Shown in pieces: positions 1 to 9,661 of a stretch of DNA of 64,000 nucleotides. How positions within the stretch are numbered: position 1 is the stretch's first letter; each line of letters starts with the position of its first letter. Origin of the DNA: Candidatus Albibeggiatoa sp. nov. NOAA (lineage in GTDB: Bacteria > Pseudomonadota > Gammaproteobacteria > Beggiatoales > Beggiatoaceae); NCBI GenBank assembly GCA_025800385.1, contig JAOXRS010000120.1, positions 248,001-312,000 of the forward strand. The letters run 5' to 3'. The notes below the pieces were generated by a model. The model was not told the origin of the DNA, made no database searches, and worked only from the letters and a program-made list of their open reading frames with translations. The translations under genes were made by a program, and so were the position numbers.

Positions 1-1634
1 CGGGCATTTGCACTGAGTTCACTATCTTGTAATTGAAAAGTACAGGCGTTACCAATCGCTAGGTTTCCGCCATTGCCTAAACCATCACCATTAATATTGG
101 CACTGATAGCACTGTTAGTAAGATTCAGCCGACTGCGTACATTTAATACAATATTGCCTCCATCGGACTCACTAGCAGCAGTTGAAATGGTACTATCTTG
201 TAAAAATAAGCCTGAACTATTTAAACTAATACTGCCCGCATTACCCCGACTTGTACTGTCAGCAGAAATAAATGCGCTATCAGACAAAGCAAGCACATCC
301 GCGATATGCAACTGAATACTACCACCATTACCTATATCAGTGGAGTTATTATCAATTGCTGTATTTTCTCCTGTTAAAGTTAAATTACGCGCTTCGATAT
401 AAATGCGACCTGCATCCCCACCATCTTCGGTACTGGCTTGAATTACAGAAGGGGAAATACCCAAGCCCACTTTGGGACTGGCCATATACAGGTTCTTACG
501 TACAAAAATACTAATATCACCGCCCATACCAATCCCATAAGTTTTAGTGGTAATAGAAGTATTGAGTAGTGTTAAGTTTTCCGCAATAAAGCGAATATCA
601 CCCGCATCACCCGTAATTTCTGGCTCTTTTTGTGTGCCCGTGGTTAAGATATTGGAATCAATTAAGGTTGCATCCTGTTTAACTTGGACAATAATTAAAC
701 CACCCTGACCTGCACCATACGTTCGACTATCTAAATTGACATTATTAAGTAATAGATTGTTTGTATTAATAAATAACAAACTGTTTTGGCCAATAATGGA
801 TGTATTTACAAAAATAGAGCTATTTTCTACAGTAAAATCGCCAGCGCGGATAAAAATAATCCCATCACCATCACGGCCAATATCTAATGTACTATTATTA
901 CTCATCGTGAGAGAACCCAGCTCAAATGTTTCTTGAAATGGCACAATCGGATTAACGGGTGACCCATGACGTATAGATAATAAATCCAAATGCCCAGCAG
1001 TTGCTTTAAGCCTCGAATTTTTAATTACAATATCGCCAGCAGATAGTGACAATGTTTTACCTTTTAGGGTATCAAGCTGCGTGCCTGAAATTTCAATGGA
1101 GTGTGGGGTATCTAAAAAACCGAAAGCAGCAGGAGGAGCAGAGCTAAAAGACTGATTTTTATTTGTTTGCCGCGTTGATAACACTTGACCATCAGCAAAA
1201 AAAACACTCGACGCTGTTGTCAAATAAAAAGAGCCTAATACATCTAAGCGTGCATTGTTTTCAAATACAAACCCTTGCGTATTGGCTAGGTATAAATCGG
1301 CTTCAGGAATCGTAGTGCGAATCAGGCCATTAATAGTAGATTGACCACCTGTAATGCGTGCAACAATATTTTTGATGTTTTCCGAGCCAGAAAATGTCGC
1401 AGTTTCATTATTCTGCAAATTAAAAGTATCAAAACTATGAAATAAATTTGAGCCTTGTTGTAGGCCTAAGTCTGCTGAAATATCATAGTCTGTACCTTGT
1501 AACGAGACTTGAGCACCCACGCTTCCATCAGTAATGACCTCAGCTGATAAATGATTACATGAAATACTGATAAATGTCGCCCAAAATGCCCTAGATCGAT
1601 ATTTTTTTATTACTTGTATGAAATGCCTAATCAC
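1..1634 (-). CDS. Filamentous haemagglutinin N-terminal (TPS) domain exoprotein, partial at window start
   Basis: Reading the minus strand from a GTG at 1634 gives an open frame of 544 codons that runs off the window at position 1. The N-terminus (about residues 1-31) looks like an extended signal peptide: basic start, then a hydrophobic stretch ending near CNHLSA. It is followed by a haemagglutination-activity (TPS) domain, recognisable by VITDGSVG, then LQQGSNLFHSFDTFNL, NIVARITGG, INGLI and DLYLANTQGFVFENNARLDV. The rest is beta-helix-like, rich in N, G, S and T, with repeated GGxI and LTL strands. Such proteins are normally exported through an outer-membrane TpsB transporter; none is visible here. 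The GTG overlaps the stop of the CHAT gene by four bases (GTGA), which argues for this start and for translational coupling. The C-terminus, and so the type of passenger, is unknown. Confidence 0.85.
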   Translation of the reverse strand, partial: MIRHFIQVIKKYRSRAFWATFISISCNHLSAEVITDGSVGAQVSLQGTDYDISADLGLQQGSNLFHSFDTFNLQNNETATFSGSENIKNIVARITGGQSTINGLIRTTIPEADLYLANTQGFVFENNARLDVLGSFYLTTASSVFFADGQVLSTRQTNKNQSFSSAPPAAFGFLDTPHSIEISGTQLDTLKGKTLSLSAGDIVIKNSRLKATAGHLDLLSIRHGSPVNPIVPFQETFELGSLTMSNNSTLDIGRDGDGIIFIRAGDFTVENSSIFVNTSIIGQNSLLFINTNNLLLNNVNLDSRTYGAGQGGLIIVQVKQDATLIDSNILTTGTQKEPEITGDAGDIRFIAENLTLLNTSITTKTYGIGMGGDISIFVRKNLYMASPKVGLGISPSVIQASTEDGGDAGRIYIEARNLTLTGENTAIDNNSTDIGNGGSIQLHIADVLALSDSAFISADSTSRGNAGSISLNSSGLFLQDSTISTAASESDGGNIVLNVRSRLNLTNSAISANINGDGLGNGGNLAIGNACTFQLQDSELSANA

Positions 1635-3937
1635 AACCAATTTCCAACGAGTAAGAAAGGTGCCCAAAACGCAGGGTGTCGATAACGAGGCCTATCAAGT
1701 AAGTGTAATTGTGCTTTTTGTAAGGCTTTGGCTTTTGAAATATGTTCTCGTTGTAATTGTTGGTAAAATTCACTGACCAATGAACTGGTTGCAGCATCAT
1801 CAATAAACCATAGTGTGGCTAATGCACTGCGTGCACCTGCTTTTACTGCAATGCCTGCTAATCCTAATGCTGCTTGATCGTCTCCTACCGCAGTTTGGCA
1901 AGCACTTAACGTTAACAATTCCATAGGTTCATTACGAATCTTACTTAAACGAATCAAATTTTCTAAATGACTAATCGTGATTTTATTGTCATACGTCAGT
2001 AAAAAGGTTTTTTGTGGATCGCTATTAAATTGGCCATGTGAGGCGATGTGTACAATAGAATAAGGCGTTTGACGTAATGATCTGGCAAAGTTATCAGTGG
2101 TAAATTGGTTATCTAATAAGGTTTGTGATTGTTGGGGGTAAAATCGCTCAATAAATTTCACTTCATTGGTGACACTAGATAACTGCGGAAAACCTTGCAC
2201 ACTTTGAGACAAACCATTGAGCAACACTTTAATGTCGGTTTTTTTTTCTAATGGAGTAGGGTCAGTCAATGTTAAACTGGGCACAGTGGCAATTGCGTAT
2301 TCTTGAATTAAAAAGCGGCTACCACTATGAAAGGCTGCAAACGGAATTGTACGCAAAACACCATCAGGCACAAAAACCAAAGTATCAACTTGTTGACGTT
2401 TTAAGTCAGCGAGAATCGGTTCAATCATCCAGCGATATAAGCGTTGTGCATAAGGTATATAATCTTTGGTTTCGCGGGTTTCCAGTTCAAAGCGGAATTC
2501 ATTCGCCTCATCTTTTAATTTGAGTGCGGTTACATTAACTGTAAATTGCTTAATGCCTTTTGGCAAACTTAGTAAAATTTCCAATCGGTCAGGCAATAAA
2601 ATCGGATAATACACGGCTGTCTTAGCCATATTCATTTGTTCGGCTAAAGTAGTTGATGCTTGGTTTAAACAGTCATCTTTAAAATAATCTTGTAATTCAA
2701 CCGTTTTTAAAAGCTCAATCGTATCACGCGCTTCAATTAACCATTTCGGATCAGCATCTATTTTGGCTTTTTGCAGTAATAAATCGGCCAGTTCAAAATA
2801 GACGAGGCCAATGGTTTCACGGAAAGGTAGAGATGTTTTACGATAACCTGTTTTCAGTTCATCACGAACAGCTTGCAGTGATTTAACCGCCTGCTGATAA
2901 GATAAAATTGCCATATCCAACTGTTTTTGAATCTGAAATAAACGCCCTGCCTGCCATTCCCAGCGATATAGAATTTCATAAGCTTCACTTTCTTGGGCGG
3001 CAAAAATGGCGCGTCGAGTTAATTTGAGACTGTCTTCATAACGCTTTTCTGACTCATACAATTGGCCTAAATAACCGTAAGCATAGGCAATAAGGCGATC
3101 ATCGTGAATTTTTTCCGCAATTCTGACTGATTGGGCTAAGCTTTCATATGCTAATTGACGTAATGTTTGGCGATTATTACCATTGGTTTGATATTCTTGT
3201 TGCTGTTTTTGAATATTTTGCGCAAGCTCACCTACTGTCACAAAAAGAAAGGCTTTGTCGTATTTGTCTTCGCGTAAAGATAAAGCTTGATAGGCTTGTT
3301 GTAAGGATTGAATGGCTTGTTTGAACTGATGATTTTTTAAATAAGTGCGGCTCAAATTAACTAAAATGCGAATATGTAACTCAGGTTGCTTATTTCCCGC
3401 GTGAGTTAAGGCTTTTTGATAAACGCTAATGGATTCGTCAAAATAAGCTTCTACCGCCAAGACATTGCCTAAATTATTAAATACCATCGCTGAGATAGCA
3501 GTAGGTACTTGCTCTACTTCTAATATGTCTACGGCTTGATTAATATATTGACGTGCTTTGATATATTGATGAGTGGCTAAGCACAAGTCACTGAGCGCGG
3601 CTAACAATAAAATGTGCTGCGTGATGTCGTTTTCAACTAATGGCAAGTTACGTTCTAATAATTCAATAGCTTTATCAGAATGGCCTAGCGATTGATGTGC
3701 ATGAGCAATTTGAGCATGTAAATCAATTTGTTGGCGTTGGGTTAAACTGTCAGGCGATAATGTATCTAAACCTGCTTCCCAATGTTGGATAGCCTGCTCA
3801 TAATGGCCTTGTGCAAAATAAGTTTGACCTTGTTGTAACCATTGATCTGCACTAAGTGCGTATACCATATTAGGTAACCACGCATATACAATAATAAGTG
3901 ACAGATATATGATTTTATTATATTTCAATGGCTTCAT
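1631..3937 (-). CDS. TPR-repeat protein with C-terminal CHAT protease-like domain
   Basis: This is a 768-residue protein if started at the ATG at 3937. A TTG ten codons upstream (3967) is also in frame. The ATG gives a clean signal peptide (MKPLKYNK, hydrophobic core, then VYALSA), so secretion to the periplasm is likely. Residues about 30-400 form tandem tetratricopeptide repeats (GQTYFAQGHYEQAIQHWEAG, NLGNVLAVEAYFDESISVYQ, YAYGYLGQLYESEKRYEDSL). The C-terminal third is a CHAT domain of the caspase/separase clan, with the His in HIASHG (about residue 634) and the Cys in LSACQTA (about residue 680), so both catalytic residues are present. The end has the usual HPAFWAPFLLVG signature. It overlaps the downstream TPS exoprotein gene by 4 nt. 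CHAT-TPR genes next to haemagglutinin-domain genes are known from cyanobacteria and Beggiatoaceae; a role in processing or quality control of the exoprotein is inference. Confidence 0.9.
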   Translation of the reverse strand: MKPLKYNKIIYLSLIIVYAWLPNMVYALSADQWLQQGQTYFAQGHYEQAIQHWEAGLDTLSPDSLTQRQQIDLHAQIAHAHQSLGHSDKAIELLERNLPLVENDITQHILLLAALSDLCLATHQYIKARQYINQAVDILEVEQVPTAISAMVFNNLGNVLAVEAYFDESISVYQKALTHAGNKQPELHIRILVNLSRTYLKNHQFKQAIQSLQQAYQALSLREDKYDKAFLFVTVGELAQNIQKQQQEYQTNGNNRQTLRQLAYESLAQSVRIAEKIHDDRLIAYAYGYLGQLYESEKRYEDSLKLTRRAIFAAQESEAYEILYRWEWQAGRLFQIQKQLDMAILSYQQAVKSLQAVRDELKTGYRKTSLPFRETIGLVYFELADLLLQKAKIDADPKWLIEARDTIELLKTVELQDYFKDDCLNQASTTLAEQMNMAKTAVYYPILLPDRLEILLSLPKGIKQFTVNVTALKLKDEANEFRFELETRETKDYIPYAQRLYRWMIEPILADLKRQQVDTLVFVPDGVLRTIPFAAFHSGSRFLIQEYAIATVPSLTLTDPTPLEKKTDIKVLLNGLSQSVQGFPQLSSVTNEVKFIERFYPQQSQTLLDNQFTTDNFARSLRQTPYSIVHIASHGQFNSDPQKTFLLTYDNKITISHLENLIRLSKIRNEPMELLTLSACQTAVGDDQAALGLAGIAVKAGARSALATLWFIDDAATSSLVSEFYQQLQREHISKAKALQKAQLHLLDRPRYRHPAFWAPFLLVGNWL

Positions 3938-4245
3938 AAGTTGAGAACTATCACAGCAAGCAGACAAACTTCAATGCAATGTTTCATAAATGTCGAACTA
4001 ACAACAATTATGTAACAAAGCAATTATCGTATTTAAGCTATCATCCATCAAGCATTTTTAAAATAACATTTTGTTACTTAGGGATATATAAAAAGCAGAT
4101 ATTAATAGAAAAAATATTCTGTTAATGTGACTTATATCAAGAATACTTGTAAAACCTACTGTTTTATTAAGATAAGATGCCATGACATTGAGAATAATAG
4201 CCTCATATGCATTAACATCTTATATTTTCAGTGTATCACTATCTA

Positions 4246-5829
4246 TTAATGTGTTGTAGATAATACATTATCAATGGCTGCTAATAATGTATCTGATTGA
4301 ATTGGCTTAGTTAAGTAAGTTTGACAACCAATTTCTAGCGCATAATCATGATCTTTAGGTAATGTTGATGCAGAGATTGCAATAATCGGTTTGTCAAAGC
4401 CTTGTTCTCGCAATTGCTGAGTTGTTTTATAACCATCTAATGCAGGCATATGCATATCCATGATGAGTACTTCAGGGTTATGTTTATCCAATAGATTTAA
4501 TACTTCTAAACCATTACTGGCTTTAACAACGGAATACCCAGCATCCTCTAAATAAACTTCCATGAGCGTACTGAGATAAATGCTGTCTTCGGCTAATAAT
4601 ACCGTCATTTCGTGTGCTGGCTGATGTGTTTGACTGCTTGTGTGTTCTACATCAGAACCATCCGTATTATGGTGATGCTCAGGTTTCATATCATAAGCCA
4701 GAGGTGCTTGTATAAATCCTCTAAATATTGATCCTTGGCCTACCGTTGACTCTACATTTAACTCACCCTGCATACGTTGTACAAGACTATAACTAATCGA
4801 TAAACCCAAACCTGCACCAACAGGTGAATCAACATCAACTTGGTGAAATGCAGTAAAAATTTTATCTAGCTGTTCGCGTGGAATACCTCGGCCAGTATCA
4901 CTGACAGTGAAATAAAACTTATTATCTTGCCATTCAACTTCTAAATGAACATGACCTTGCTCAGTAAATTTCAGGGCATTATTGATTAAGTTAATCAGAA
5001 TTTGGCGCAATCGTACCTCATCAACCGTGACCATGCGGGGAAAACTACTGTTCAATGTAATCTGAAACTCAAGCTGTTTTTCTTGTGCGGCTGGAAAGAA
5101 TAGACCTTTTAGATTATCGCATAAATCATTTAAATCGGTTTGAGTCGGGCGTAAATTCACTTTGCCATTTTCAATTCGGGTTTGCTCAAGCAAGGTATCA
5201 ATTAAAGATAACAAATGGTTTGCGCTATTTTTTACATTGGTTAAATAACGGGCTTCCTTTTCATCATTTTGTGTGGCTTCATCCAATAATTGGGTATAGC
5301 CTACGATAGACGAAAGTGGCGTGCGCAATTCGTGTGATAAACCTGCGATAAAACGTGATTTTAAATTACTGATTTTCTCTAATTGCTCTTTATCATCAGC
5401 TAAGGCTTCGCGCGCGGCTTCCAGTTTTTGTACAACTTGGCTTTGGCGATAGGTTAAAATGCTCAGTTCGTTTAACTGTTGTTGTAATTTTTGTTGGCGA
5501 CCGTGGTCAATCGTTGCATCTAGCAGTAACACCCATGTGCCATTATCACTGGGGACAAGGTGAACATGTGCACAACGCCCATTTTCCATGCAAATAAATT
5601 CAATCACCTGTGCGTGCTCAACAGGCAATAAGCCTTCTAAGAATACAATTTGCTCATTAACAGGCACACCCGTGGCTAAATCCGTTAAACCATAATAGCG
5701 AGGGTGACCTCCCCAATTCATCAGCAGCCCATTTTTATCTACATGGAGGTAGGTCATGAGCATTTCTGCCATCCACATAGAACGAATATACTTAATAATA
5801 CTGAGCGGGAGCGTTGAAAGAGCTGACAT
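4246..5829 (-). CDS. Hybrid sensor histidine kinase with C-terminal receiver domain
   Basis: A 527-residue protein. Residues about 20-110 look like a PAS-type sensor fold (LHVDKNGLLMNWGG, YGLTDL, FLEGLLP). A coiled coil (QQKLQQQLNEL to DDKEQLEKI) leads to a HisKA domain with phosphoacceptor His166 in SHELRTPL. The HATPase domain follows, with N box (NLINNALKFTEQG), G1 (DTGRGIP) and G2 (GAGLGLSISYSL). The C-terminal receiver (about residues 405-525) has the acidic pair AED, phosphoacceptor Asp458 in IMDMHMPALDGY and the LTKP lysine. There are no membrane segments, so it is cytosolic and would sense an internal signal. The ATG at 5829 has an AAGGAA ribosome site. It starts 25 nt after the stop of a Ras-like GTPase gene, so the two are almost surely one operon and the GTPase may control the kinase. 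Confidence 0.9.
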   Translation of the reverse strand: MSALSTLPLSIIKYIRSMWMAEMLMTYLHVDKNGLLMNWGGHPRYYGLTDLATGVPVNEQIVFLEGLLPVEHAQVIEFICMENGRCAHVHLVPSDNGTWVLLLDATIDHGRQQKLQQQLNELSILTYRQSQVVQKLEAAREALADDKEQLEKISNLKSRFIAGLSHELRTPLSSIVGYTQLLDEATQNDEKEARYLTNVKNSANHLLSLIDTLLEQTRIENGKVNLRPTQTDLNDLCDNLKGLFFPAAQEKQLEFQITLNSSFPRMVTVDEVRLRQILINLINNALKFTEQGHVHLEVEWQDNKFYFTVSDTGRGIPREQLDKIFTAFHQVDVDSPVGAGLGLSISYSLVQRMQGELNVESTVGQGSIFRGFIQAPLAYDMKPEHHHNTDGSDVEHTSSQTHQPAHEMTVLLAEDSIYLSTLMEVYLEDAGYSVVKASNGLEVLNLLDKHNPEVLIMDMHMPALDGYKTTQQLREQGFDKPIIAISASTLPKDHDYALEIGCQTYLTKPIQSDTLLAAIDNVLSTTH

Positions 5830-5854
5830 ATGTAAATTCCTTTATCCTGCTTTT

Positions 5855-6349
5855 TTATGCAATTAACTTTGTAGCAAGTTCTGTGAAAGCGGCTTCAACA
5901 TTTTCACCTGTTTTAGCACTGGTTTTAAGAATTTTCCAGCCTTCTTGTTCTTGAGCGGCGATTAGCTGTTCTTCAATTTCCCATTCATCGGTTAAGTCAG
6001 CTTTATTCAGTAAAATGACAAAGGGTTTCTCGCCAATTTGTTCTGTGACTGCTTGTTTAAGTTTTAATGCAGATTCCCAAGTTGGGCGACGTGTACCATC
6101 GACTACTAAGAAAAAGCCTGTCGCACCGCGTAAATAAGATGCAGTAGTGGTGGTAAACGTATCTGCACCTGCAATATCCCACAATATGAGTTTTACTTGT
6201 TTCTCATCGAGATTTACAATTTTCGTATCAATTTTCACCCCAACAGTAGTAAGGTACTTATCAGAAAAGGTTTGGCGAACAAAACGTGCCACTAAACTGG
6301 TTTTACCTACTGCAAAATCGCCAATCATACAAATTTTTTTCTGTACCAC
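5855..6349 (-). CDS. Ras/Rab-like small GTPase
   Basis: A single-domain GTPase of 164 residues with all five G boxes: P loop GDFAVGKTS (10-18), switch I Thr in TTVG (34-37), G3 WDIAGAD (57-63), G4 NKAD (115-118) and G5 TSAKTG (143-148). It is closest in style to the bacterial Rab/Rup/MglA-type GTPases. The residue matching the catalytic Gln of Ras (DTAGQE) is Ala62 here, so intrinsic hydrolysis may be slow or use another residue. It has no membrane segment and no C-terminal Cys for lipid attachment, so it is cytosolic unless partner-bound. It starts at GTG (6349) behind a good AAAGGAA site. It is the first gene of a two-gene operon with the hybrid histidine kinase and probably acts as its switch; the latter is inference. 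Confidence 0.9.
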   Translation of the reverse strand: MVQKKICMIGDFAVGKTSLVARFVRQTFSDKYLTTVGVKIDTKIVNLDEKQVKLILWDIAGADTFTTTTASYLRGATGFFLVVDGTRRPTWESALKLKQAVTEQIGEKPFVILLNKADLTDEWEIEEQLIAAQEQEGWKILKTSAKTGENVEAAFTELATKLIA

Positions 6350-6709
6350 ACTTGTGTTCCTTTTTTTATAAACACTTTATTCAATTCAGTATTCTAACAC
6401 TAGTATTAATTTTCAAGTATGCTGGATTGTGTCATTACAAAACAGACTGCAAGCTTATGTGATTTGTATAGGTAAATCAATATTGTAAATTAATATACTT
6501 TGGTAGCTATAAATTTCATTAATCAACAAACCGAAACCATAACATATGCATTATCATGCGAATTCTTTCATCTAAGTTATGTCATTTATTAGGCTATTGC
6601 TTTATAAATCTCTATTTTTATGTTTTTTTCTAAGCAATTAAATCGATTGTTGCAGTCATAAAATGAAAGCATTACACTATCGATTGTCTTTTAAAAGCCA
6701 GAAATTACC
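6350..6709. other. Intergenic region between divergent GTPase and gcvPB genes
   Basis: This 360-base stretch is AT-rich and separates divergently transcribed genes, so it should hold promoters for both. No glycine-riboswitch-like core, tRNA or credible ORF was seen. Short ORFs here lack ribosome sites or overlap gcvPB in another frame. Confidence 0.5.
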
Positions 6710-8161
6710 ATGCTCATTTTTGAACATTCGAGTCCAAATCGCACCAATACATCACAATACCCTTCATCTCTTGCTGATATTTCAGATATTCCTGAGAACT
6801 TGCGCCGTAAGCAATCTGCTGCACTGCCAGAAGTATCAGAAATGCAAGCTGTTAGACATTACACACAGTTATCACAAAAGAATTTTTCTATTGATACCCA
6901 TTTTTATCCATTGGGTTCATGCACGATGAAATACAATCCACGTATTTGTAATCGTTTAGCGATGCTACCGGGTTATTTATCACATCACCCTGCTGCGCCT
7001 GAAAAGCATTCGCAAGGCATTTTAAATAACTTACACGACTTGCAAGAAATTTTGAAAGCTGTCACTGGCATGAAAGGCGTATCACTTGCTCCTGCTGCGG
7101 GTGCTCAAGGTGAGTTCGCTGGTGTGGCGATGATTCGTGCTTATCATGATGCACGTAATGATTCTGCAAGAACAGAGATGCTTGTACCAGATGCAGCCCA
7201 CGGTACTAATCCTGCTTCTGCTGTCATGTGTGGTTTTAAAGTCAAAGAGATTCCGACCGACAATCAAGGTGATGTGGACGTAGCGGCTTTAAAAGAAATG
7301 TTAGGCCCTCAAACTGCAGGCATTATGTTAACCAACCCTTCGACTTTGGGTGTGTTCGAGCGTGAGATTAAAGAGATTTCAGCGGCAGTGCATGAAGCGG
7401 GTGGCTTATTGTATTACGATGGCGCAAACTTAAATGCGATCTTAGGCAAAGTACGCCCCGGTGACATGGGCTTTGATGTGATTCATATGAATTTACATAA
7501 AACATTCTCTACTCCACACGGTGGTGGCGGTCCTGGTTCTGGCCCTGTGGGTGTGAGTGAGCGTTTATTGCCACATTTACCTGTGCCTGTTGTCGGTAAA
7601 AATGATGAAGGCCAATATTATTGGTTAACTGAGCAAGATTTACCTGAAACCATGGGTTATGTGTTAGCTCATGCGGGTAATGTGGGCATTATGTTGCGTG
7701 CTTATATTTATGCGCGAGTCTTAGGCCGTGATGGTATGCACCGTGTTGCGGAATTTGCGACGTTGAATGCAAACTATTTGCAAGTCAAACTGGCTGAAGC
7801 AGGTTTTGATATGGCATTCCCTGAGCGTCGTGCCAGCCATGAATTTATTTTGACTTTGAAAAAGCAAGCTAAAGAGTTGAATGTCACTGCGATGGATTTT
7901 GCGAAACGTTTATTAGATAAAGGTTTCCACGCGCCGACTACTTATTTCCCATTATTAGTCCCAGAATGTTTGTTAATCGAACCGACTGAAACTGAAGATA
8001 AACAAACTTTAGATGCATTTGTAGAAGCATTGATTGAGATTTGGGAAGAGTCGAAAACCGATGCGGAAATGGTTTGCAAAGCACCGTATAGCTTACCTGT
8101 TCGCCGTTTAGATGATGTACGTGCAGCAAAGCAATTAGATATTGTGTGGCAGGCTGATTAA
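6710..8161 (+). CDS. gcvPB: Glycine dehydrogenase (decarboxylating) subunit 2 (P-protein, PLP-binding half)
   Basis: A 483-residue protein starting MLIFEHSSP, the usual start of the split-type P-protein second subunit. It has [13 protein letters not shown] near the N-terminus, the glycine-rich PLP region, and the PLP lysine Lys264 in [18 protein letters not shown]. With GcvPA, GcvT, GcvH and Lpd it decarboxylates glycine and passes the aminomethyl group to lipoyl-GcvH. Only this half is here: no gcvPA, gcvT or gcvH lies on either side, whereas gcvPA is often directly upstream. The ATG at 6710 has no strong Shine-Dalgarno, but the N-terminus matches the family. A hairpin just after the stop probably ends the transcript. 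Confidence 0.95.
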   Translation: MLIFEHSSPNRTNTSQYPSSLADISDIPENLRRKQSAALPEVSEMQAVRHYTQLSQKNFSIDTHFYPLGSCTMKYNPRICNRLAMLPGYLSHHPAAPEKHSQGILNNLHDLQEILKAVTGMKGVSLAPAAGAQGEFAGVAMIRAYHDARNDSARTEMLVPDAAHGTNPASAVMCGFKVKEIPTDNQGDVDVAALKEMLGPQTAGIMLTNPSTLGVFEREIKEISAAVHEAGGLLYYDGANLNAILGKVRPGDMGFDVIHMNLHKTFSTPHGGGGPGSGPVGVSERLLPHLPVPVVGKNDEGQYYWLTEQDLPETMGYVLAHAGNVGIMLRAYIYARVLGRDGMHRVAEFATLNANYLQVKLAEAGFDMAFPERRASHEFILTLKKQAKELNVTAMDFAKRLLDKGFHAPTTYFPLLVPECLLIEPTETEDKQTLDAFVEALIEIWEESKTDAEMVCKAPYSLPVRRLDDVRAAKQLDIVWQAD

Positions 8162-8169
8162 AATTTTAA

Positions 8170-8202
8170 GGAGTACGCATCTGTAAATATGGTGCGCACT
8201 CC
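8170..8202. terminator. Hairpin terminator between convergent gcvPB and ankyrin gene
   Basis: GGAGTACGC (8170-8178) pairs with GCGCACTCC (8194-8202), eight of nine pairs with a 15-base loop, exactly between two convergent stop codons (8161 and 8210). It lacks a long T run on either side. It belongs with the similar GGAGTGC hairpins at 15257 and 18365. Confidence 0.55.
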
Positions 8203-8209
8203 TAATTGA

Positions 8210-9580
8210 CTAAAAATACATTTTCGGCCGTTTATGCTCAAATCCGCCGAGTAAATCAATAATATCCCGCGCATTATCCGAGTTGAGTTGTTGCTGTTCT
8301 GAAATATTCTCTTCTTTGTCCAAGCATTCCACTTCACCCCAACAAGCAAACGCATGTTCAAGCACGGTGCGTCCTTGCGGCGAGTACATTTTGACATCAA
8401 TACCCCGATCAATCAGTAATTTGACATTTTTCAATGAATAAGCTGAAATCGCTGAAAAAATAGGTGTATAACCGCTTTTATCAGGCATATTAATGTCCAT
8501 ACCTGTATCTAATAAATACTCTAATGCGGCACTACTCTGTTGACAGTTTGCCGCATAAAATAAGGCGCGAGACTGGTATAAATCGCTACCTTTTTCATGA
8601 AGGAATTTAACCAAATCCACATGACCTTGTCTGGCGGCTATCGCAATTGGCATCATCTGTTTTGCATCTTTAATTGATAAATCAGCCCCACAAGCAACCA
8701 GTAATTCGACCAATGGAAATTGTCGTTGAATCACCGCCAAGTGCAATGCCGTTTGCTTTAATTGGTCTTCAGATTGTTGATTAATGTCAGCTTTATATTT
8801 GAGTAAGAGCTTGGTTAATAATTCTAATTGAGGGAGCTGCACTTTTTCATCTTGGCAATTGACCACCAATTGTAATGGCGAGTGCCCTGTAACCAGATCG
8901 ATACGGTTGGGGTTTGCACCAGAGTTGAGCAATAAATGTACAGTGGTTTTATCTTTGGCATAACGCACCGCCATGATTAACGGGGTACGGCTGGCATTAT
9001 TTACCGCTTTGTCTGTAGTTTCGACTATGGCTTCTAACCCCGATCCTTGTTTTAATAGTGCCTCAACTAATTCCGCATAACCCAATTTGGCGGCAATGTG
9101 TATGGCTTGTTCGCCTGCTTCATTGACATGGTTAATTTCTGCACCGTATTTCAGTAAGATTCTCACCGTGGCTAGACGCTGTTTTCTAAACGCTTTGATT
9201 GCGTCAGCGGAACGTTCTTGACCAATGTATTCACTTTCAATCGCCAATTGCAGGGGAGATTTGCCATTAAATGTTAAATTTGCATCAGCATTGTTTTTGA
9301 GAAGCAGTTCAACAATATCAGCACGGGCATATTGAGCTGCTTTGTGTAATAGTGTGCTGTCATCCCAATCTTTACAGTAAACATACTTGGTGTTGAAGTC
9401 GAGATATTGCTGTATTTTATCAAGATTATCTTGTTTAACAGCATGTTGAGCAGCAACAAAGGTGTATTGTGGTGGTTGGTCTAATAATTCAGGCGTTAAT
9501 TGATCGAGTGGGACATCGTCTAAAACAGGTTCGTCTTCTTCCTTTTGCCCCATTGTCGTAAAGCGTCCAAACAAGCTCAT
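8210..9580 (-). CDS. Ankyrin-repeat protein
   Basis: A 456-residue protein made almost wholly of ankyrin repeats, about nine between residues 45 and 430. Recognisable units are STLLHKAAQYARADIVELLL, GEQAIHIAAKLGYAELVEAL, TALHLAVIQRQFPLVELLVA and GYTPIFSAISAYSLKNVKLL. There is no signal peptide, membrane helix or enzyme domain, so it is likely a cytosolic protein-binding scaffold. The first 40 residues are acidic and low in structure. The start at 9580 (MSLFGRF) has a GGGGTAAG ribosome site. It is transcribed towards gcvPB. Its partner cannot be told from the sequence. Confidence 0.9.
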   Translation of the reverse strand: MSLFGRFTTMGQKEEDEPVLDDVPLDQLTPELLDQPPQYTFVAAQHAVKQDNLDKIQQYLDFNTKYVYCKDWDDSTLLHKAAQYARADIVELLLKNNADANLTFNGKSPLQLAIESEYIGQERSADAIKAFRKQRLATVRILLKYGAEINHVNEAGEQAIHIAAKLGYAELVEALLKQGSGLEAIVETTDKAVNNASRTPLIMAVRYAKDKTTVHLLLNSGANPNRIDLVTGHSPLQLVVNCQDEKVQLPQLELLTKLLLKYKADINQQSEDQLKQTALHLAVIQRQFPLVELLVACGADLSIKDAKQMMPIAIAARQGHVDLVKFLHEKGSDLYQSRALFYAANCQQSSAALEYLLDTGMDINMPDKSGYTPIFSAISAYSLKNVKLLIDRGIDVKMYSPQGRTVLEHAFACWGEVECLDKEENISEQQQLNSDNARDIIDLLGGFEHKRPKMYF

Positions 9581-9661
9581 TGCTTACCCCTGTTTTGTTA
9601 TTTTTAACAGTATTGTAGCAGACAAATTTAGTCGATGCTGATAGCGACTTGCTTTAGCAAA

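Noticed and set aside
6350-6709. Glycine riboswitch before gcvPB
   Set aside because: No conserved tandem aptamer core was recognisable in the AT-rich stretch.
6663-6929. ORF of 88 codons overlapping the start of gcvPB in another frame
   Set aside because: It lacks family similarity, and gcvPB in the other frame is unmistakable.
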